DNA from: Ilumatobacter sp.
GTDB taxonomy: Bacteria > Actinomycetota > Acidimicrobiia > Acidimicrobiales > Ilumatobacteraceae
Reading direction: 5' to 3'
Assembly (NCBI RefSeq): GCF_030065885.1
Contig: NZ_JASJCS010000008.1
Location: 76,067-123,992 of the forward strand
DNA: 47,926 nucleotides
This document shows, piece by piece, positions 18,021 to 26,379 of this stretch. The translations under genes were made by a program, and so were the position numbers. Below the pieces are notes generated by a model that was not told the origin of the DNA, searched no databases, and saw only the letters and a program-made list of their open reading frames with translations. How positions within the stretch are numbered: the stretch's first letter is position 1; each line of letters starts with the position of its first letter.

Positions 18021-19391
18021 TCACGCCCGGAACGTGACGACCGCGTCGACCCCGCCGGTCGACGCCTCCCGGAGCTCGGTCGAGGCGTCGCCCGCCGCCG
18101 CGAGCTGTCGGACGATCGCCAAACCGAGCCCCGAGCCGCCCGGCACCGCGTCGGCGCCGCGCCAGAACCGGTCGAAGGCGGCCCCGCGGTCCTCCTCGGA
18201 CAGACCCGGGCCGGCATCGATGACGTGCAGCTCGAGATGATGGTCGTCCGGCACGAGCCGGAGGATCAGCTCCGAACCGTCCGGCGACACCTCCAGCGCG
18301 TTGTCGACGAGGTTGTCGATGATCTGCTCGGTCGCGCCGGCCACGGCGAACCCGGTCGCCGTCTCCGGCGCATCCGCCACGACGGTGACTCCCCGCTCGG
18401 CAGCCAACGGCGTCCAGTACACGGCCCGGTCGTGGACGACAGCGGCCACGTCGACCTCGACCGGGCCGACGGCGGCGTCGTCGGCGCGGCTCAGCGCGAG
18501 CAGCCCCTCGATCATGCGGTGCAGCCGGTCGGTCTCGACGAGCGCCGCATCGACCGTCTCGGCCTGGCCGCTGTCGACCTGGTCGGCGAGCTGCTCGAGC
18601 CGGAGCCGCAGTGCGGTGAGCGGCGTGCGGAGCTGGTGCGAGGCCGTGCCGGCGAACGCCCGCTGGCGATCGACCAGCTGTTCGAGCCGACCCGCCATCG
18701 AGTTGAACGACGTGGCGAGCGCGCGGACCTCCGGCGGTCCGTCGTCGTCGTCGGCTCTGACGCCGAGATCGCCGGCCGCGAGGTCGTCGGTGGCCAGCCG
18801 GAGCCGCCGGATCGGCTGTGCGAGCGTGCGAGCGAACAACCAGGCGACGGCGATCGCGATCAGCAGCGAGATCAGCGCCACGAACAGGAGTCCGCGAACA
18901 CGGTCGCTCGCCCGATCGTCGACGATCCGCGACGGTGCGCTGATCCTGACGGCGCCGACGACGTCGTCACCCGACAGCACCGGGACGGCCACGAAGAACA
19001 GCTCCTCACCCAGCGTCGCCGAGAAGCGGTCGTCCGTCGTCGGCTCACCTCCGAGCGCTTGGGCGAACTCGGGTCGGTTGGAGAAGTCCTCGGCGAGGTC
19101 GGCGGCCTGTGACGCAACGACGCCGGTGGCGTCCCGATCGACGATCGCCACCCGGACGTCCTCCTCGAAGCTGTATCGGGCCACGAGGGCGCGCAGCGCC
19201 GGCTCGTCGGCTGCGGTGCCCTCCTCCAGCGCCTCTTCGGCCCGGCCGGCGATGATGAAGGCGTCGCGTTCGAGCGTGGTCACGAGCCGGTCGCGCTCGA
19301 CACGGTTGAGGTGGCCGGCGAGCGGGATGTCGTGGATCGCGAGCACCAGCGCCACGACCCCGACGAGCACGAGGAGGAGACGGTTCCTCAC
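18021..19391 (-). CDS. Two-component sensor histidine kinase (HAMP-type)
   Basis: A 456-residue membrane kinase. TM1 is near the N-terminus (LLLVLVGVVALVLAI), followed by an extracytoplasmic sensor of about 130 residues, TM2 (LLFVALISLLIAIAVAWLF) and HAMP (LAQPIRRLRLATDDLAAGDLG). The HisKA box FAGTASHQLRTPLTAL carries the phospho-His. The ATPase boxes are NLVDNALEVSPDG, DAGPGLSEED and GGSGLGLAIVRQL. The start is the GTG at 19391, which overlaps the regulator stop as GTGA, so the two are co-translated. The signal is unknown; the divergent Asp-rich secreted protein is a likely target or partner. Confidence 0.9.
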   Translation of the reverse strand: MRNRLLLVLVGVVALVLAIHDIPLAGHLNRVERDRLVTTLERDAFIIAGRAEEALEEGTAADEPALRALVARYSFEEDVRVAIVDRDATGVVASQAADLAEDFSNRPEFAQALGGEPTTDDRFSATLGEELFFVAVPVLSGDDVVGAVRISAPSRIVDDRASDRVRGLLFVALISLLIAIAVAWLFARTLAQPIRRLRLATDDLAAGDLGVRADDDDGPPEVRALATSFNSMAGRLEQLVDRQRAFAGTASHQLRTPLTALRLRLEQLADQVDSGQAETVDAALVETDRLHRMIEGLLALSRADDAAVGPVEVDVAAVVHDRAVYWTPLAAERGVTVVADAPETATGFAVAGATEQIIDNLVDNALEVSPDGSELILRLVPDDHHLELHVIDAGPGLSEEDRGAAFDRFWRGADAVPGGSGLGLAIVRQLAAAGDASTELREASTGGVDAVVTFRA

Positions 19392-20095
19392 GGCTCGGGT
19401 GTCTCGAGCCGGAATCCCACCCCGCGGACCGCCGCGATCCATCGCGCATCCCCGAGCTTGCGCCGCAGGCCGGCGACGTGCGCATCGACGGTCTTGGTGG
19501 GGCCGAACCAGTTCGCGTCCCACACGTGCTCGATGATCTCGGTCCGGCTGCGGACCGCTCCGGCGTCCTCGGCGAGGAAGGAGAGCAGCTCGAACTCCTT
19601 GGGCGTCAACGCCAGCTCGGACTCCTCACGATCGTTCGTCAGCGTGACGCGGTGCGTGCGCCGGTCGACGCGGAGCGGACCGACATCGATCACGTCGACG
19701 GCCTCCACGACGTCGCCGCGAGCGCCGGCGGCCGCTGCGGTGGCGCGGCGGGTGACGGCTCGGATCCGCGCGACGAGCTCGCGGAAGCCGAACGGCTTCA
19801 CGACGTAGTCGTCGGCGCCGAGCTCGAGCCCCAGCACGCGGTCGAGCTCCTCGCCGCGCGCCGTGATGACGATGATCGGCACCGCGGAGGTGGCCCGGAT
19901 CTGGCGGCAGACGTCGTAGCCATCGATGTCGGGCAGGCCGAGGTCGAGCAGGACGACGTCGCCGGGATCGGCGTCGATCGCCGCCTGACCGGTCGCGACA
20001 TGCTCGACGGTGAAGCCGTTGGACTCGAGCGAGCCGACGAGCGAGCTCGCGATCGACGCATCGTCTTCGACGAGGAGCACGTGCACGAACGCCAT
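19388..20095 (-). CDS. OmpR/PhoB-family response regulator
   Basis: A 235-residue regulator. The receiver has the acidic pair VEDD, the phospho-acceptor Asp in VVLLDLGLPDIDGYDV, ITARG, and Lys in DDYVVKPFGFRELV. The winged-helix output domain has LTPKEFELLSFLAEDAG and GPTKTVDAHVAGLRRKLGD. The ATG at 20095 is used; the frame stays open upstream only because it runs antisense to the Asp-rich gene. It is the first gene of the two-component operon. A pair of 11-bp direct repeats in the divergent promoter region is its probable binding site. Confidence 0.93.
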   Translation of the reverse strand: MAFVHVLLVEDDASIASSLVGSLESNGFTVEHVATGQAAIDADPGDVVLLDLGLPDIDGYDVCRQIRATSAVPIIVITARGEELDRVLGLELGADDYVVKPFGFRELVARIRAVTRRATAAAAGARGDVVEAVDVIDVGPLRVDRRTHRVTLTNDREESELALTPKEFELLSFLAEDAGAVRSRTEIIEHVWDANWFGPTKTVDAHVAGLRRKLGDARWIAAVRGVGFRLETPEP

Positions 20096-20156
20096 TCTCG
20101 TCGCTGACCAGTGCGACGGAGGGTGTCTGGGGGCGCTTCTGCCGAAGCGGCGACAC

Positions 20157-20178
20157 TTCTTGGACGTTTCTTGGATGT
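20157..20178. promoter_or_regulatory. Tandem 11-bp direct repeat, probable OmpR-family regulator box
   Basis: TTCTTGGACGT is followed at once by TTCTTGGATGT. The repeat period of 11 bp (one helical turn) and the place, between the divergent regulator gene and the Asp-rich secreted gene, are what OmpR/PhoB dimers recognise. Confidence 0.65.
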
Positions 20179-20263
20179 TCGCAGCCCGCCCCCTGGAGAC
20201 CGGCTCCGTACCCTGCACTCCACACCGACGGGCATCCCGACCCACCCCCGAACGGAGCAGACC

Positions 20264-21196
20264 ATGAGAACACAGATCGCAGCCGCCATCGCCGTCGTCG
20301 GCGTGTTGGGCGCCGGCTCGGCCGCCGCCCTCGTCAACACGCAGATCCTCGACGGACCCGACGAATCCGGCGCCTCGTCGGCCATCCTCCCGCCGGCGAC
20401 CACGATCGACATCCCGATCCCGAGCGTCCCCGACACGACGGTCGAGACCACCGTGCCGGTCTCGACGCCGCCGAGCTCGGTCGACGTGACGATCCCCTCG
20501 GTGCCGTCGACCGGTCCCACCACGCCCCCGTCCACCGACCCGCCGGCCACGGGATTCCTCACGGCGTTCAACGTGGGCGACGCCGCCGTCGTGACCGTCG
20601 ACGTCATCGACAAGCAGCTCATCCTCGTGTCCGCCGAGGCGAAGCCGGGTTGGGAGATCCTCGAGGCCGAGGAGTACCCGAGCGAGAACCGCATCGAGGT
20701 CGAGCTCGCCTCCGACACGCTGCTGGTCGAGTTCGAAGCGATGTACGTCGACGGCGAGATCGTCACCCGTGTCGAGTCGAAGCTGGTCGACGACGACGAC
20801 GATGACAGCTCCGACGACGACGTGTCCGACGATGCCGACTCCGACGACGACGTGTCCGACGACGACGTGTCCGGCGATGACATGTCCGATGACGACAGCT
20901 CGGATGACGACAGCTCGGACGACATCGGCGCCACCGACACCACCGTGCCGGCCGACACCGTGCCCTCGACCACTGCGCCGAGCACCACGGTGCCGAGCGA
21001 GACCGTCCCGTCGACCACGATCGACGACGACGACGAGTCCGACGACGATGACGACTCGGCTGCTGGGAGTGCGCCGGCGACCACCATCGACGACGACGAT
21101 TCCGATGACGAATCCGACGACTCCGGCAGTGGAAGCTCGGGCGGCGACGATGACGACTCGGAGGATGACGACGACTCCAGCGATCGCGACGACTGA
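20264..21196 (+). CDS. Secreted Asp/Ser-rich low-complexity protein
   Basis: A 310-residue protein. An N-terminal signal or anchor helix (IAAAIAVVGVLGAGSAAALV) is followed by a Pro/Thr/Val-rich linker. A small folded segment of about 70 residues comes next (FNVGDAAVVTVDVIDKQLIL, PGWEILEAEEYPSENRIEVE, FEAMYVDGEIVTRVE), reminiscent of PepSY-like sensory domains. The remaining roughly 130 residues are almost all Asp, Ser and Thr/Pro in DDDSSDDD-type repeats. The tail should be highly negative and may bind calcium, but that is inference. GGAG precedes the ATG. It is divergent from the two-component operon. Confidence 0.75.
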   Translation: MRTQIAAAIAVVGVLGAGSAAALVNTQILDGPDESGASSAILPPATTIDIPIPSVPDTTVETTVPVSTPPSSVDVTIPSVPSTGPTTPPSTDPPATGFLTAFNVGDAAVVTVDVIDKQLILVSAEAKPGWEILEAEEYPSENRIEVELASDTLLVEFEAMYVDGEIVTRVESKLVDDDDDDSSDDDVSDDADSDDDVSDDDVSGDDMSDDDSSDDDSSDDIGATDTTVPADTVPSTTAPSTTVPSETVPSTTIDDDDESDDDDDSAAGSAPATTIDDDDSDDESDDSGSGSSGGDDDDSEDDDDSSDRDD

Positions 21197-21208
21197 CGCC
21201 ACCGATCT

Positions 21209-21226
21209 CGTCACCTCCGGGTGACG
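21209..21226. terminator. Hairpin 1 of a terminator cluster
   Basis: CGTCACC and GGTGACG form a 7-bp perfect stem with a TCCG loop, 13 nt after the stop of the Asp-rich gene. Confidence 0.5.
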
Positions 21227-21264
21227 AACCGTTCGCCCGACGAGCACGTCACCGCCCGTCGAGC

Positions 21265-21281
21265 ACGTTCGTGGCGAACGT
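21265..21281. terminator. Hairpin 2 of a terminator cluster
   Basis: ACGTTCG and CGAACGT form a 7-bp perfect stem with a TGG loop, followed on the plus strand by a short TT run. Confidence 0.5.
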
Positions 21282-21286
21282 TTGCT

Positions 21287-21325
21287 GCGGCCCCCGTGTC
21301 GACCCGCCGTCGGTACGGGGGCCGC
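21287..21325. terminator. Hairpin 3 of a terminator cluster, 11-bp stem
   Basis: GCGGCCCCCGT and ACGGGGGCCGC pair perfectly over a 17-nt loop. It lies between two convergent genes and could stop transcription from either side. Confidence 0.55.
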
Positions 21326-21359
21326 GGCGCGTCCCGGTCGCCCACCGGAGAGCGCTGGC

Positions 21360-22421
21360 TCAGTCGGGCGTTCGGCCGGCCGCTGCGAGCCACGTGCGGA
21401 CGTTCTCGCCGAGATCGTCGGTGGCGTAGCCACCCTCCTGGAGCACCACGGTCGGCAGATCCAGCTCGGCCACCATCGCCCCGCACGCCTCGAAGCCGTC
21501 GCCGGTCAGGTCGAAGTCGCAGATCGGGTCGTCGAAATAGGTGTCGAGGCCGAGCGACACGACGAGCACATCCGGCCCGAACGCCTCGATCTCGCCGCAC
21601 GCGCCGGTGAGCTCAGCCAGGTAGTCGTCGTCGTCGGTACCGGCCGGCAGCGGATGGTTGGACGTCGTCCCCCTGCCCTCGCCGACGCCGATCTCGTCGG
21701 CGAACCCCGTGAGGTACGGGAACGCACGCGCCGGATCGGCGTGCAGCGACACCACCTGCACGTCGGCGCGGTCGTAGAAGATCTGCTGCGTGCCGCTGCC
21801 GTGGTGGTAGTCGACGTCGAGCACCGTGACCTTGCCGTCGGTCGCCGTCGCGAGGTGATGTGCCGCCACGGCTGCGTTGTTGAAGAAGCAGTAGCCGCCG
21901 TACGCGGCGCGGGCCGCGTGGTGTCCCGGCGGCCGGCACAGCCCGTACGCGACATGCTCATCGGCGAGGACGAGGTCGGCGGCGGTGAGCGCGACGTCGA
22001 CCGACGAGCGAGCCGCGTCGTAGGTGCCGTGCGTCAACGGCGTGGTCGTCTCGAAGCACCACCAGCCGAGCCGGATGTCGATGCTGTCGGGCTCGTCCGC
22101 CGGCCCCATGCCGTCGCGCAGCGCGGGCATCGCGAAGACATCCGGGATCACGTCGTGGGTGTAGCCGTGCAGCTGCTGGAACTCCTCCCACGCCGTCTCG
22201 AGGAACCGGATGAGCCCGGGATCGTGCACCGCGGCGATCGGCTCGACGCCCCACTCGTCGGGCGCGATGAAGTCGAACACGTCGTCGGTGGCGAGCGCGG
22301 CGCGGATGCTCTCGGCTCGTTCGGGGTGTTCGTAGGGCTCCTGGAAGCCCGACGCCTCGAGCTCGCGCTGCGGGTGATGCAGGCGGTGGCGCAGGGTGTA
22401 GACCACCTTCACGCTCTGCAT
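21360..22421 (-). CDS. Histone deacetylase / acetylpolyamine amidohydrolase family protein
   Basis: A 353-residue zinc hydrolase of the arginase/deacetylase fold. Motifs: CRPPGHHAARAAYGGYCFFNN (quoted as CRPPGHHA and GYCFFNN), the zinc-binding VLDVDYHHGSGTQQIFYDR, VVSLHADP, and SLGLDTYFDDP with the second zinc Asp. All catalytic His/Asp residues are visible. The pattern is closest to bacterial acetylpolyamine amidohydrolase-type enzymes that remove acetyl groups from small amines; acetyl-protein substrates cannot be excluded. The ATG at 22421 is preferred over the GTG at 22427. It is divergent from the PRC-barrel gene. Confidence 0.87.
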   Translation of the reverse strand: MQSVKVVYTLRHRLHHPQRELEASGFQEPYEHPERAESIRAALATDDVFDFIAPDEWGVEPIAAVHDPGLIRFLETAWEEFQQLHGYTHDVIPDVFAMPALRDGMGPADEPDSIDIRLGWWCFETTTPLTHGTYDAARSSVDVALTAADLVLADEHVAYGLCRPPGHHAARAAYGGYCFFNNAAVAAHHLATATDGKVTVLDVDYHHGSGTQQIFYDRADVQVVSLHADPARAFPYLTGFADEIGVGEGRGTTSNHPLPAGTDDDDYLAELTGACGEIEAFGPDVLVVSLGLDTYFDDPICDFDLTGDGFEACGAMVAELDLPTVVLQEGGYATDDLGENVRTWLAAAGRTPD

Positions 22422-22509
22422 CCTCACACGGCGGGGTGACTCGACACGACGGTCCGAATGTTACAGAATGATGACAGCGGGCATCGACCATCATCCGGAG
22501 GTCCATGTC

Positions 22510-22830
22510 ATGAGCTCATCATCCGAGGAGCGATCCACCCCCACCTACACCGGCCACGGCGTCATCGACGAGCACGGCGTTCCCGTCGGCGCGGTCACCG
22601 ACGTCGTCTACGACAAGACCGGCAGTCGTCCCGAGTTCCTCGTCGTCGACCCCGGCATCTTCCGGGCGGCGCACTACGTCCCGGTCGAGGGCGCGTATCA
22701 CACGAACGACGGCCAGATCGTCGTGCCGTGGAACAAGCAGTGGATCAAGCACTCACCGAAGGCGAGCAAGGACCACCTGCTCACACCGATCGACCGCACG
22801 GATCTCCACGTCCACTACGCCGGCGTCTGA
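22510..22830 (+). CDS. PRC-barrel domain protein
   Basis: A 106-residue small beta-barrel protein. The PRC-barrel pattern is TGHGVIDEHGVPVGAVTDVV, then RPEFLVVDPGIFRAAHYVPV. PRC-barrels occur alone in actinobacteria, often linked to stress or RNA/protein interactions, so no precise role can be given. The ATG at 22510 is chosen because GGAGG (22497-22501) stands 8 nt before it; an upstream in-frame ATG at 22468 lacks such a site. Its 3' end overlaps the convergent secreted-protein gene by 16 bp. Confidence 0.78.
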   Translation: MSSSSEERSTPTYTGHGVIDEHGVPVGAVTDVVYDKTGSRPEFLVVDPGIFRAAHYVPVEGAYHTNDGQIVVPWNKQWIKHSPKASKDHLLTPIDRTDLHVHYAGV

Positions 22831-24260
22831 CGCCGGCGATGGCGAGCACGGAGCCACCAGCCACCGGCCACCGCGGCGACGGCGACCACGATCGAGAGTC
22901 CGATCAGGCCAGTCGTACGGCTGTCGGCATCCGGCACCTCGCGAGCCCTCGCGACATCGGTGACTGCCGCAACATCGGTTGGTGGCTCCGCCTCGCCCCC
23001 GGTTGGCTCCTCGATCGACTGCGCCGGTGGCAGCGTCGGGGGCGGCCGATCGACCCGGTCGCCACTCCGCTCGAACAACGCCGTCGGCCTCGGGCCGGGG
23101 TCGATCGTCAGCGTTACCGCGACCGTCGGATCGATGACCGCAAGGGTCTGCGTGCCGCCGTGATCGAATCCGGCGACGATGTCGATCGGAACGACCGCAC
23201 CATCGGGAAACACGTCGAAGCGTGAGTAGGTCGAGAGACCGGGCGGATGGCCGGTCAGCAACGACAGCCGCCAGTGCGTGTCGGTCGACTCGATCGAGAC
23301 CAGGTCGAACCACGGGTCGGCACCCGCCACGTCGTCGGGCGCCTCGACCTCGGCGACGAGCTCGGAGTTGTCGCCGTCGGACACGCGGAGGATCATCCAC
23401 TGGCTCGCTTCGAGCGAGAGGTAGAGGCCGCCCGGCCCGGCGACCGACGGCCCCTGCGAGTCGAACGTCGGCACCGGCTCGCCGTCGACGTAGCGCCGCA
23501 GTGCCGCAAGCGCCATCGTCACGTCGAGGCCATCGGCCCGGCCGCACATCACCGGCACCGGCAGCTGGAACGGCCTGGCACCGCTGTCGATCGGAGTGAC
23601 GTCGACGATCGACCAGTCGTCGAGTCGCCACCGCACCAGCTCGAGCATCTGCGGCCGCGCACGGTCGACGCTCGATCCGCGGACCTGCACGAAGTGGGTG
23701 CCGCCAGGGCACGCGGACAGGCCGAACGTCGGCGCGGCACCCTCCAGGTAGCGCAGCGGCCGGCGCTGCTCGTCGATGACGACCAGGTTGTGGCCACCGA
23801 CATCGATGGCCGAGATCGAGTGGGGAGGGCCGGTGCCGTCGGGCTCCGGCGGCGGCTCGAAGAACGACCTCAGCGCTTCGTGGCTCATGCCGGTGTAGCA
23901 GCCGGGCAGGTGATGGCGACCGTCGCCGAGATCCTCGAGCGCAAGCACCCCGGGCAGCACGGTGCGTGTGTCGCCACAGTCTCCGGTCTCGATGTCGAGA
24001 TCGATCGCGATCGTGTCTGTGGTGTCGCCGCGCCATCGTTCGTGCACCCGCACGAGCCAATGACGATCGACTCGCTCGTCCGTCGAGTTGTCGACGAAGC
24101 CGATGGTCTCGCCGACGACGATGGTGTCGGCGGCGAGCAGCGCATGCAGCGGCTCGGTCACGCGACACGAGCACGCGGAGACACCGTTCGATGCCGATGC
24201 GACGCCGAGCGATGCCGACACGAGCGTGAGCACCACCAGGCGGCCGACCAGAACGGTCAT
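22815..24260 (-). CDS. Secreted, C-terminally membrane-anchored protein of unknown function
   Basis: A 481-residue protein. A signal peptide (about residues 1-25) is followed directly by ACSCRV and LLAADTIVVGETIGF, with later WLVRVHERWRGDTTD. That opening resembles the Cys-x-Cys start of NTR/TIMP-like domains in bacterial exported proteins, but the similarity is short. The large middle region has no recognised domain. A Pro-rich linker then leads to a membrane helix (GLIGLSIVVAVAAVAGGWWL) and a basic cytoplasmic tail (RARHRRR), so most of the protein is outside. No LPXTG motif is present. A competing ORF in another frame lacks these features and is rejected. Confidence 0.7.
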   Translation of the reverse strand: MTVLVGRLVVLTLVSASLGVASASNGVSACSCRVTEPLHALLAADTIVVGETIGFVDNSTDERVDRHWLVRVHERWRGDTTDTIAIDLDIETGDCGDTRTVLPGVLALEDLGDGRHHLPGCYTGMSHEALRSFFEPPPEPDGTGPPHSISAIDVGGHNLVVIDEQRRPLRYLEGAAPTFGLSACPGGTHFVQVRGSSVDRARPQMLELVRWRLDDWSIVDVTPIDSGARPFQLPVPVMCGRADGLDVTMALAALRRYVDGEPVPTFDSQGPSVAGPGGLYLSLEASQWMILRVSDGDNSELVAEVEAPDDVAGADPWFDLVSIESTDTHWRLSLLTGHPPGLSTYSRFDVFPDGAVVPIDIVAGFDHGGTQTLAVIDPTVAVTLTIDPGPRPTALFERSGDRVDRPPPTLPPAQSIEEPTGGEAEPPTDVAAVTDVARAREVPDADSRTTGLIGLSIVVAVAAVAGGWWLRARHRRRQTPA

Positions 24261-24303
24261 GTGGGTCCGACGCTCGCCGGTGCGCCGCGGTTCCCTCGTC
24301 GGT

Positions 24304-26001
24304 TCACTCCTCCACGAGGGCGAGCTCTTCGGCGAGGTACTGCTCGCGGCACTTGGCGCGCTGCAGCTTGCCGGAGCTCGTCTTCGGGAGGGTGCCCGGC
24401 TGGACGAGCATGATGTCGCGCGGGGGCAGCCCGCACACCTCGAGCGTGCGGTGGTGGATGTCGTGGTGGATGTCCTCGAGATCGCCGGCGCGCACCTCGG
24501 CCACCACCACGACCGACTCCTTGCCCTTGTAGCCCTCCATGCCGAACGCGATCACGTTGCCGGCGCGGACGCCCTCGAGGCCGCCGACCGCGCGCTCGAT
24601 GTCCTCGGGGAACACGTTGCGGCCGCCGACGATGATGACGTCCTTGATGCGCCCGCAGAGCACGAGCTGACCATCGAGCAGGTAGGCGAGATCGCCGGTC
24701 AGCAGCCAGTCGTCGTGGAACATCGCCTGCGTCGCCGCCTCGCGCTTGTAGTAGCCGGGCGTCACCGACGTGCCCCGCAGGAGCAGTTCGCCGACGTGGC
24801 GCTCGGGCAGCTCCTCGAACGTGTCGGGGTGCACGACCTTCATCTCGAGACCGGGGACCGCGGTGCCGAGCATCGGGAGCCGTCGAGCTCGTACGGCGAG
24901 GTCGTCGGGGTCGACGATCTCGACCGGCTTGGCGACGCGGTCTCGCTCGAGGACCTCGCGGTCGACGGTGTCGCACACGAGCCCCACGCCGCGCTCGGGG
25001 AACGAGCCGGCGATCGCCACCTCGGCCATGCCGAACGCAGGGAACACGCTGCCGCCGTTGAAGCCGAACGGCTCGGCTGCGGCCACGAACGCCTCGACCG
25101 CCTTCGGGTCCACGGGCTCGGCGCCGCTCAGCGCGAGCGTGAGCGACGACAGGTCGAGCCCTTCCGCACGCTGGAGCGCGCGGGTCGCGAGCACCCACGA
25201 GAAGTTCGGGCCGGCGGTCGCCGTACCGCCCCAGTCCGAGATCCACTGCATCCAGTTGCCCGGCTTGGCCATGAAGTCCTGCGGGCCCGCCTGGACGAGG
25301 TCGACGCCCTTCGTCATCGGCAGCGCCAGGAAGCCGACGAGGCCCATGTCGTGGTACAACGGCAACCACGAGACCATCACCTCGCCGTCGCCGAGCGTCG
25401 CCGCGTCGCACGCGGCATCGATGTTGGCCGACAGCACCCGGTCGGGGATCATCACGCCCTTCGGCTCACTCGTCGAGCCGCTCGTGTACTGCAGGATGAT
25501 CAGCCGTTCGGGATCGTGGTCGGGCAGCTCGAGCGCATCGCCGCTCGGCACGTTGGGCGCGCCGGGGAGCACCGCCGACATCGGGACGACCGGCGGGTCG
25601 GTGTCGGTGGTCTCGTAGAACGGCGCCAGCTGCTCGTCGATCAGCACGAGCTCGGCGTCGCCGTGGCGGATGCGGGCGTGCGTCGACTTGACGAACTCCT
25701 CGAGCGAACCCATCCGCATCGGCAGCGGCAGCACCATCGAGGTGATGCCGGCCAGCCAGCAGCCGCGGACGATCGTCATCAGGTCACGGCTGGTCGGTCC
25801 GAGCACGGCGACGTGGTCACCCGGCAGCAGCCCGCGGGCCTGCAGGGCCGCGCCGACGGCGCGGGCCTCGTCGTGGATCTGCCGCCATGGCACGTAGACC
25901 GGGCCGTCAGGGGCGACCGAGTGGCCGACGAACCGCACACCGGTGTCGATGTCGGCGGCGGCTTCCAGACGTTCGATCGTCGACGGAGACGCTGAAGTCA
26001 T
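24304..26001 (-). CDS. Fatty-acyl-AMP ligase / acyl-CoA synthetase family (AMP-binding)
   Basis: A 565-residue ANL-superfamily adenylating enzyme. It has the ATP loop YTSGSTSEPKGVMI, VSWLPLYHDMGLVGFL (typical of the FAAL/long-chain branch), TGDLAYLLDGQLVLCGRIKD, and the C-terminal catalytic Lys in PKTSSGKLQRAK. It activates a fatty or other carboxylic acid to the acyl-adenylate. No polyketide or lipid-synthesis partner lies next to it. The ATG at 26001, with a TAGCGT box 8 nt upstream, is preferred over the frame opening at 26082. It lies 43 nt after the zinc-ribbon gene on the same strand. Confidence 0.85.
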   Translation of the reverse strand: MTSASPSTIERLEAAADIDTGVRFVGHSVAPDGPVYVPWRQIHDEARAVGAALQARGLLPGDHVAVLGPTSRDLMTIVRGCWLAGITSMVLPLPMRMGSLEEFVKSTHARIRHGDAELVLIDEQLAPFYETTDTDPPVVPMSAVLPGAPNVPSGDALELPDHDPERLIILQYTSGSTSEPKGVMIPDRVLSANIDAACDAATLGDGEVMVSWLPLYHDMGLVGFLALPMTKGVDLVQAGPQDFMAKPGNWMQWISDWGGTATAGPNFSWVLATRALQRAEGLDLSSLTLALSGAEPVDPKAVEAFVAAAEPFGFNGGSVFPAFGMAEVAIAGSFPERGVGLVCDTVDREVLERDRVAKPVEIVDPDDLAVRARRLPMLGTAVPGLEMKVVHPDTFEELPERHVGELLLRGTSVTPGYYKREAATQAMFHDDWLLTGDLAYLLDGQLVLCGRIKDVIIVGGRNVFPEDIERAVGGLEGVRAGNVIAFGMEGYKGKESVVVVAEVRAGDLEDIHHDIHHRTLEVCGLPPRDIMLVQPGTLPKTSSGKLQRAKCREQYLAEELALVEE

Positions 26002-26044
26002 GGGTGACGACGCTACTGCCTGCAGCGGGCGCGCGTCGGTTTCG

Positions 26045-26359
26045 TCACTGGCTTCCGGGCAGACGGTCGGGAAGGTGACCATCGCGCTTCGACGCCAGCT
26101 GATCGGCGTCGCAGTCCCGGCACAGGAACTCGCGGTGCACGCCCTGGATCGACATCTGGGTCCCGCGCGACTTCTCGACGATCAGCTGCGGGCTGGCCTC
26201 CATGTCATGGCCGCCGCAGGCGGGACATGTCGGCCTCGGGTCGCGCGTCCAGCTGACGTCGCAGGCCTCGCACGTCAGCTCGATCAGGTCGTCGTCGCGA
26301 CGCGTGCCGCGGAGGTCGTCGTCGGTGCCGCAGCGGGGACAGACGATGTCGATCGCCAT
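26045..26359 (-). CDS. Small double zinc-ribbon protein
   Basis: A 104-residue protein with four CxxC-type pairs: CPRCG, CEAC, CPACGG and CRDC. These form two zinc ribbons or one interleaved metal site. The family was not recognised and no enzyme domain is present. The ATG at 26359 is chosen because a TACCCT box stands 7 nt upstream and the zinc cluster begins at once; the open frame upstream overlaps bioB. The spacing of 20 nt from bioB and 43 nt to the FAAL gene suggests one transcript, but its own promoter-like box argues it can also be made separately. Confidence 0.7.
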   Translation of the reverse strand: MAIDIVCPRCGTDDDLRGTRRDDDLIELTCEACDVSWTRDPRPTCPACGGHDMEASPQLIVEKSRGTQMSIQGVHREFLCRDCDADQLASKRDGHLPDRLPGSQ

Positions 26360-26379
26360 CGCCAGAAGGGTAGCGGTGC

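Noticed and set aside
20096-21433. N-terminal extension of the OmpR regulator frame to 21433
   Set aside because: It is the antisense of Asp/Ser codon repeats, giving Val/Ile/Gly runs. The receiver domain begins at the ATG at 20095.
22753-24174. Alternative 473-codon minus-strand frame over the secreted protein
   Set aside because: The competing frame has a signal peptide, Pro linker and membrane anchor in the right order. This one is an Arg-rich shadow.
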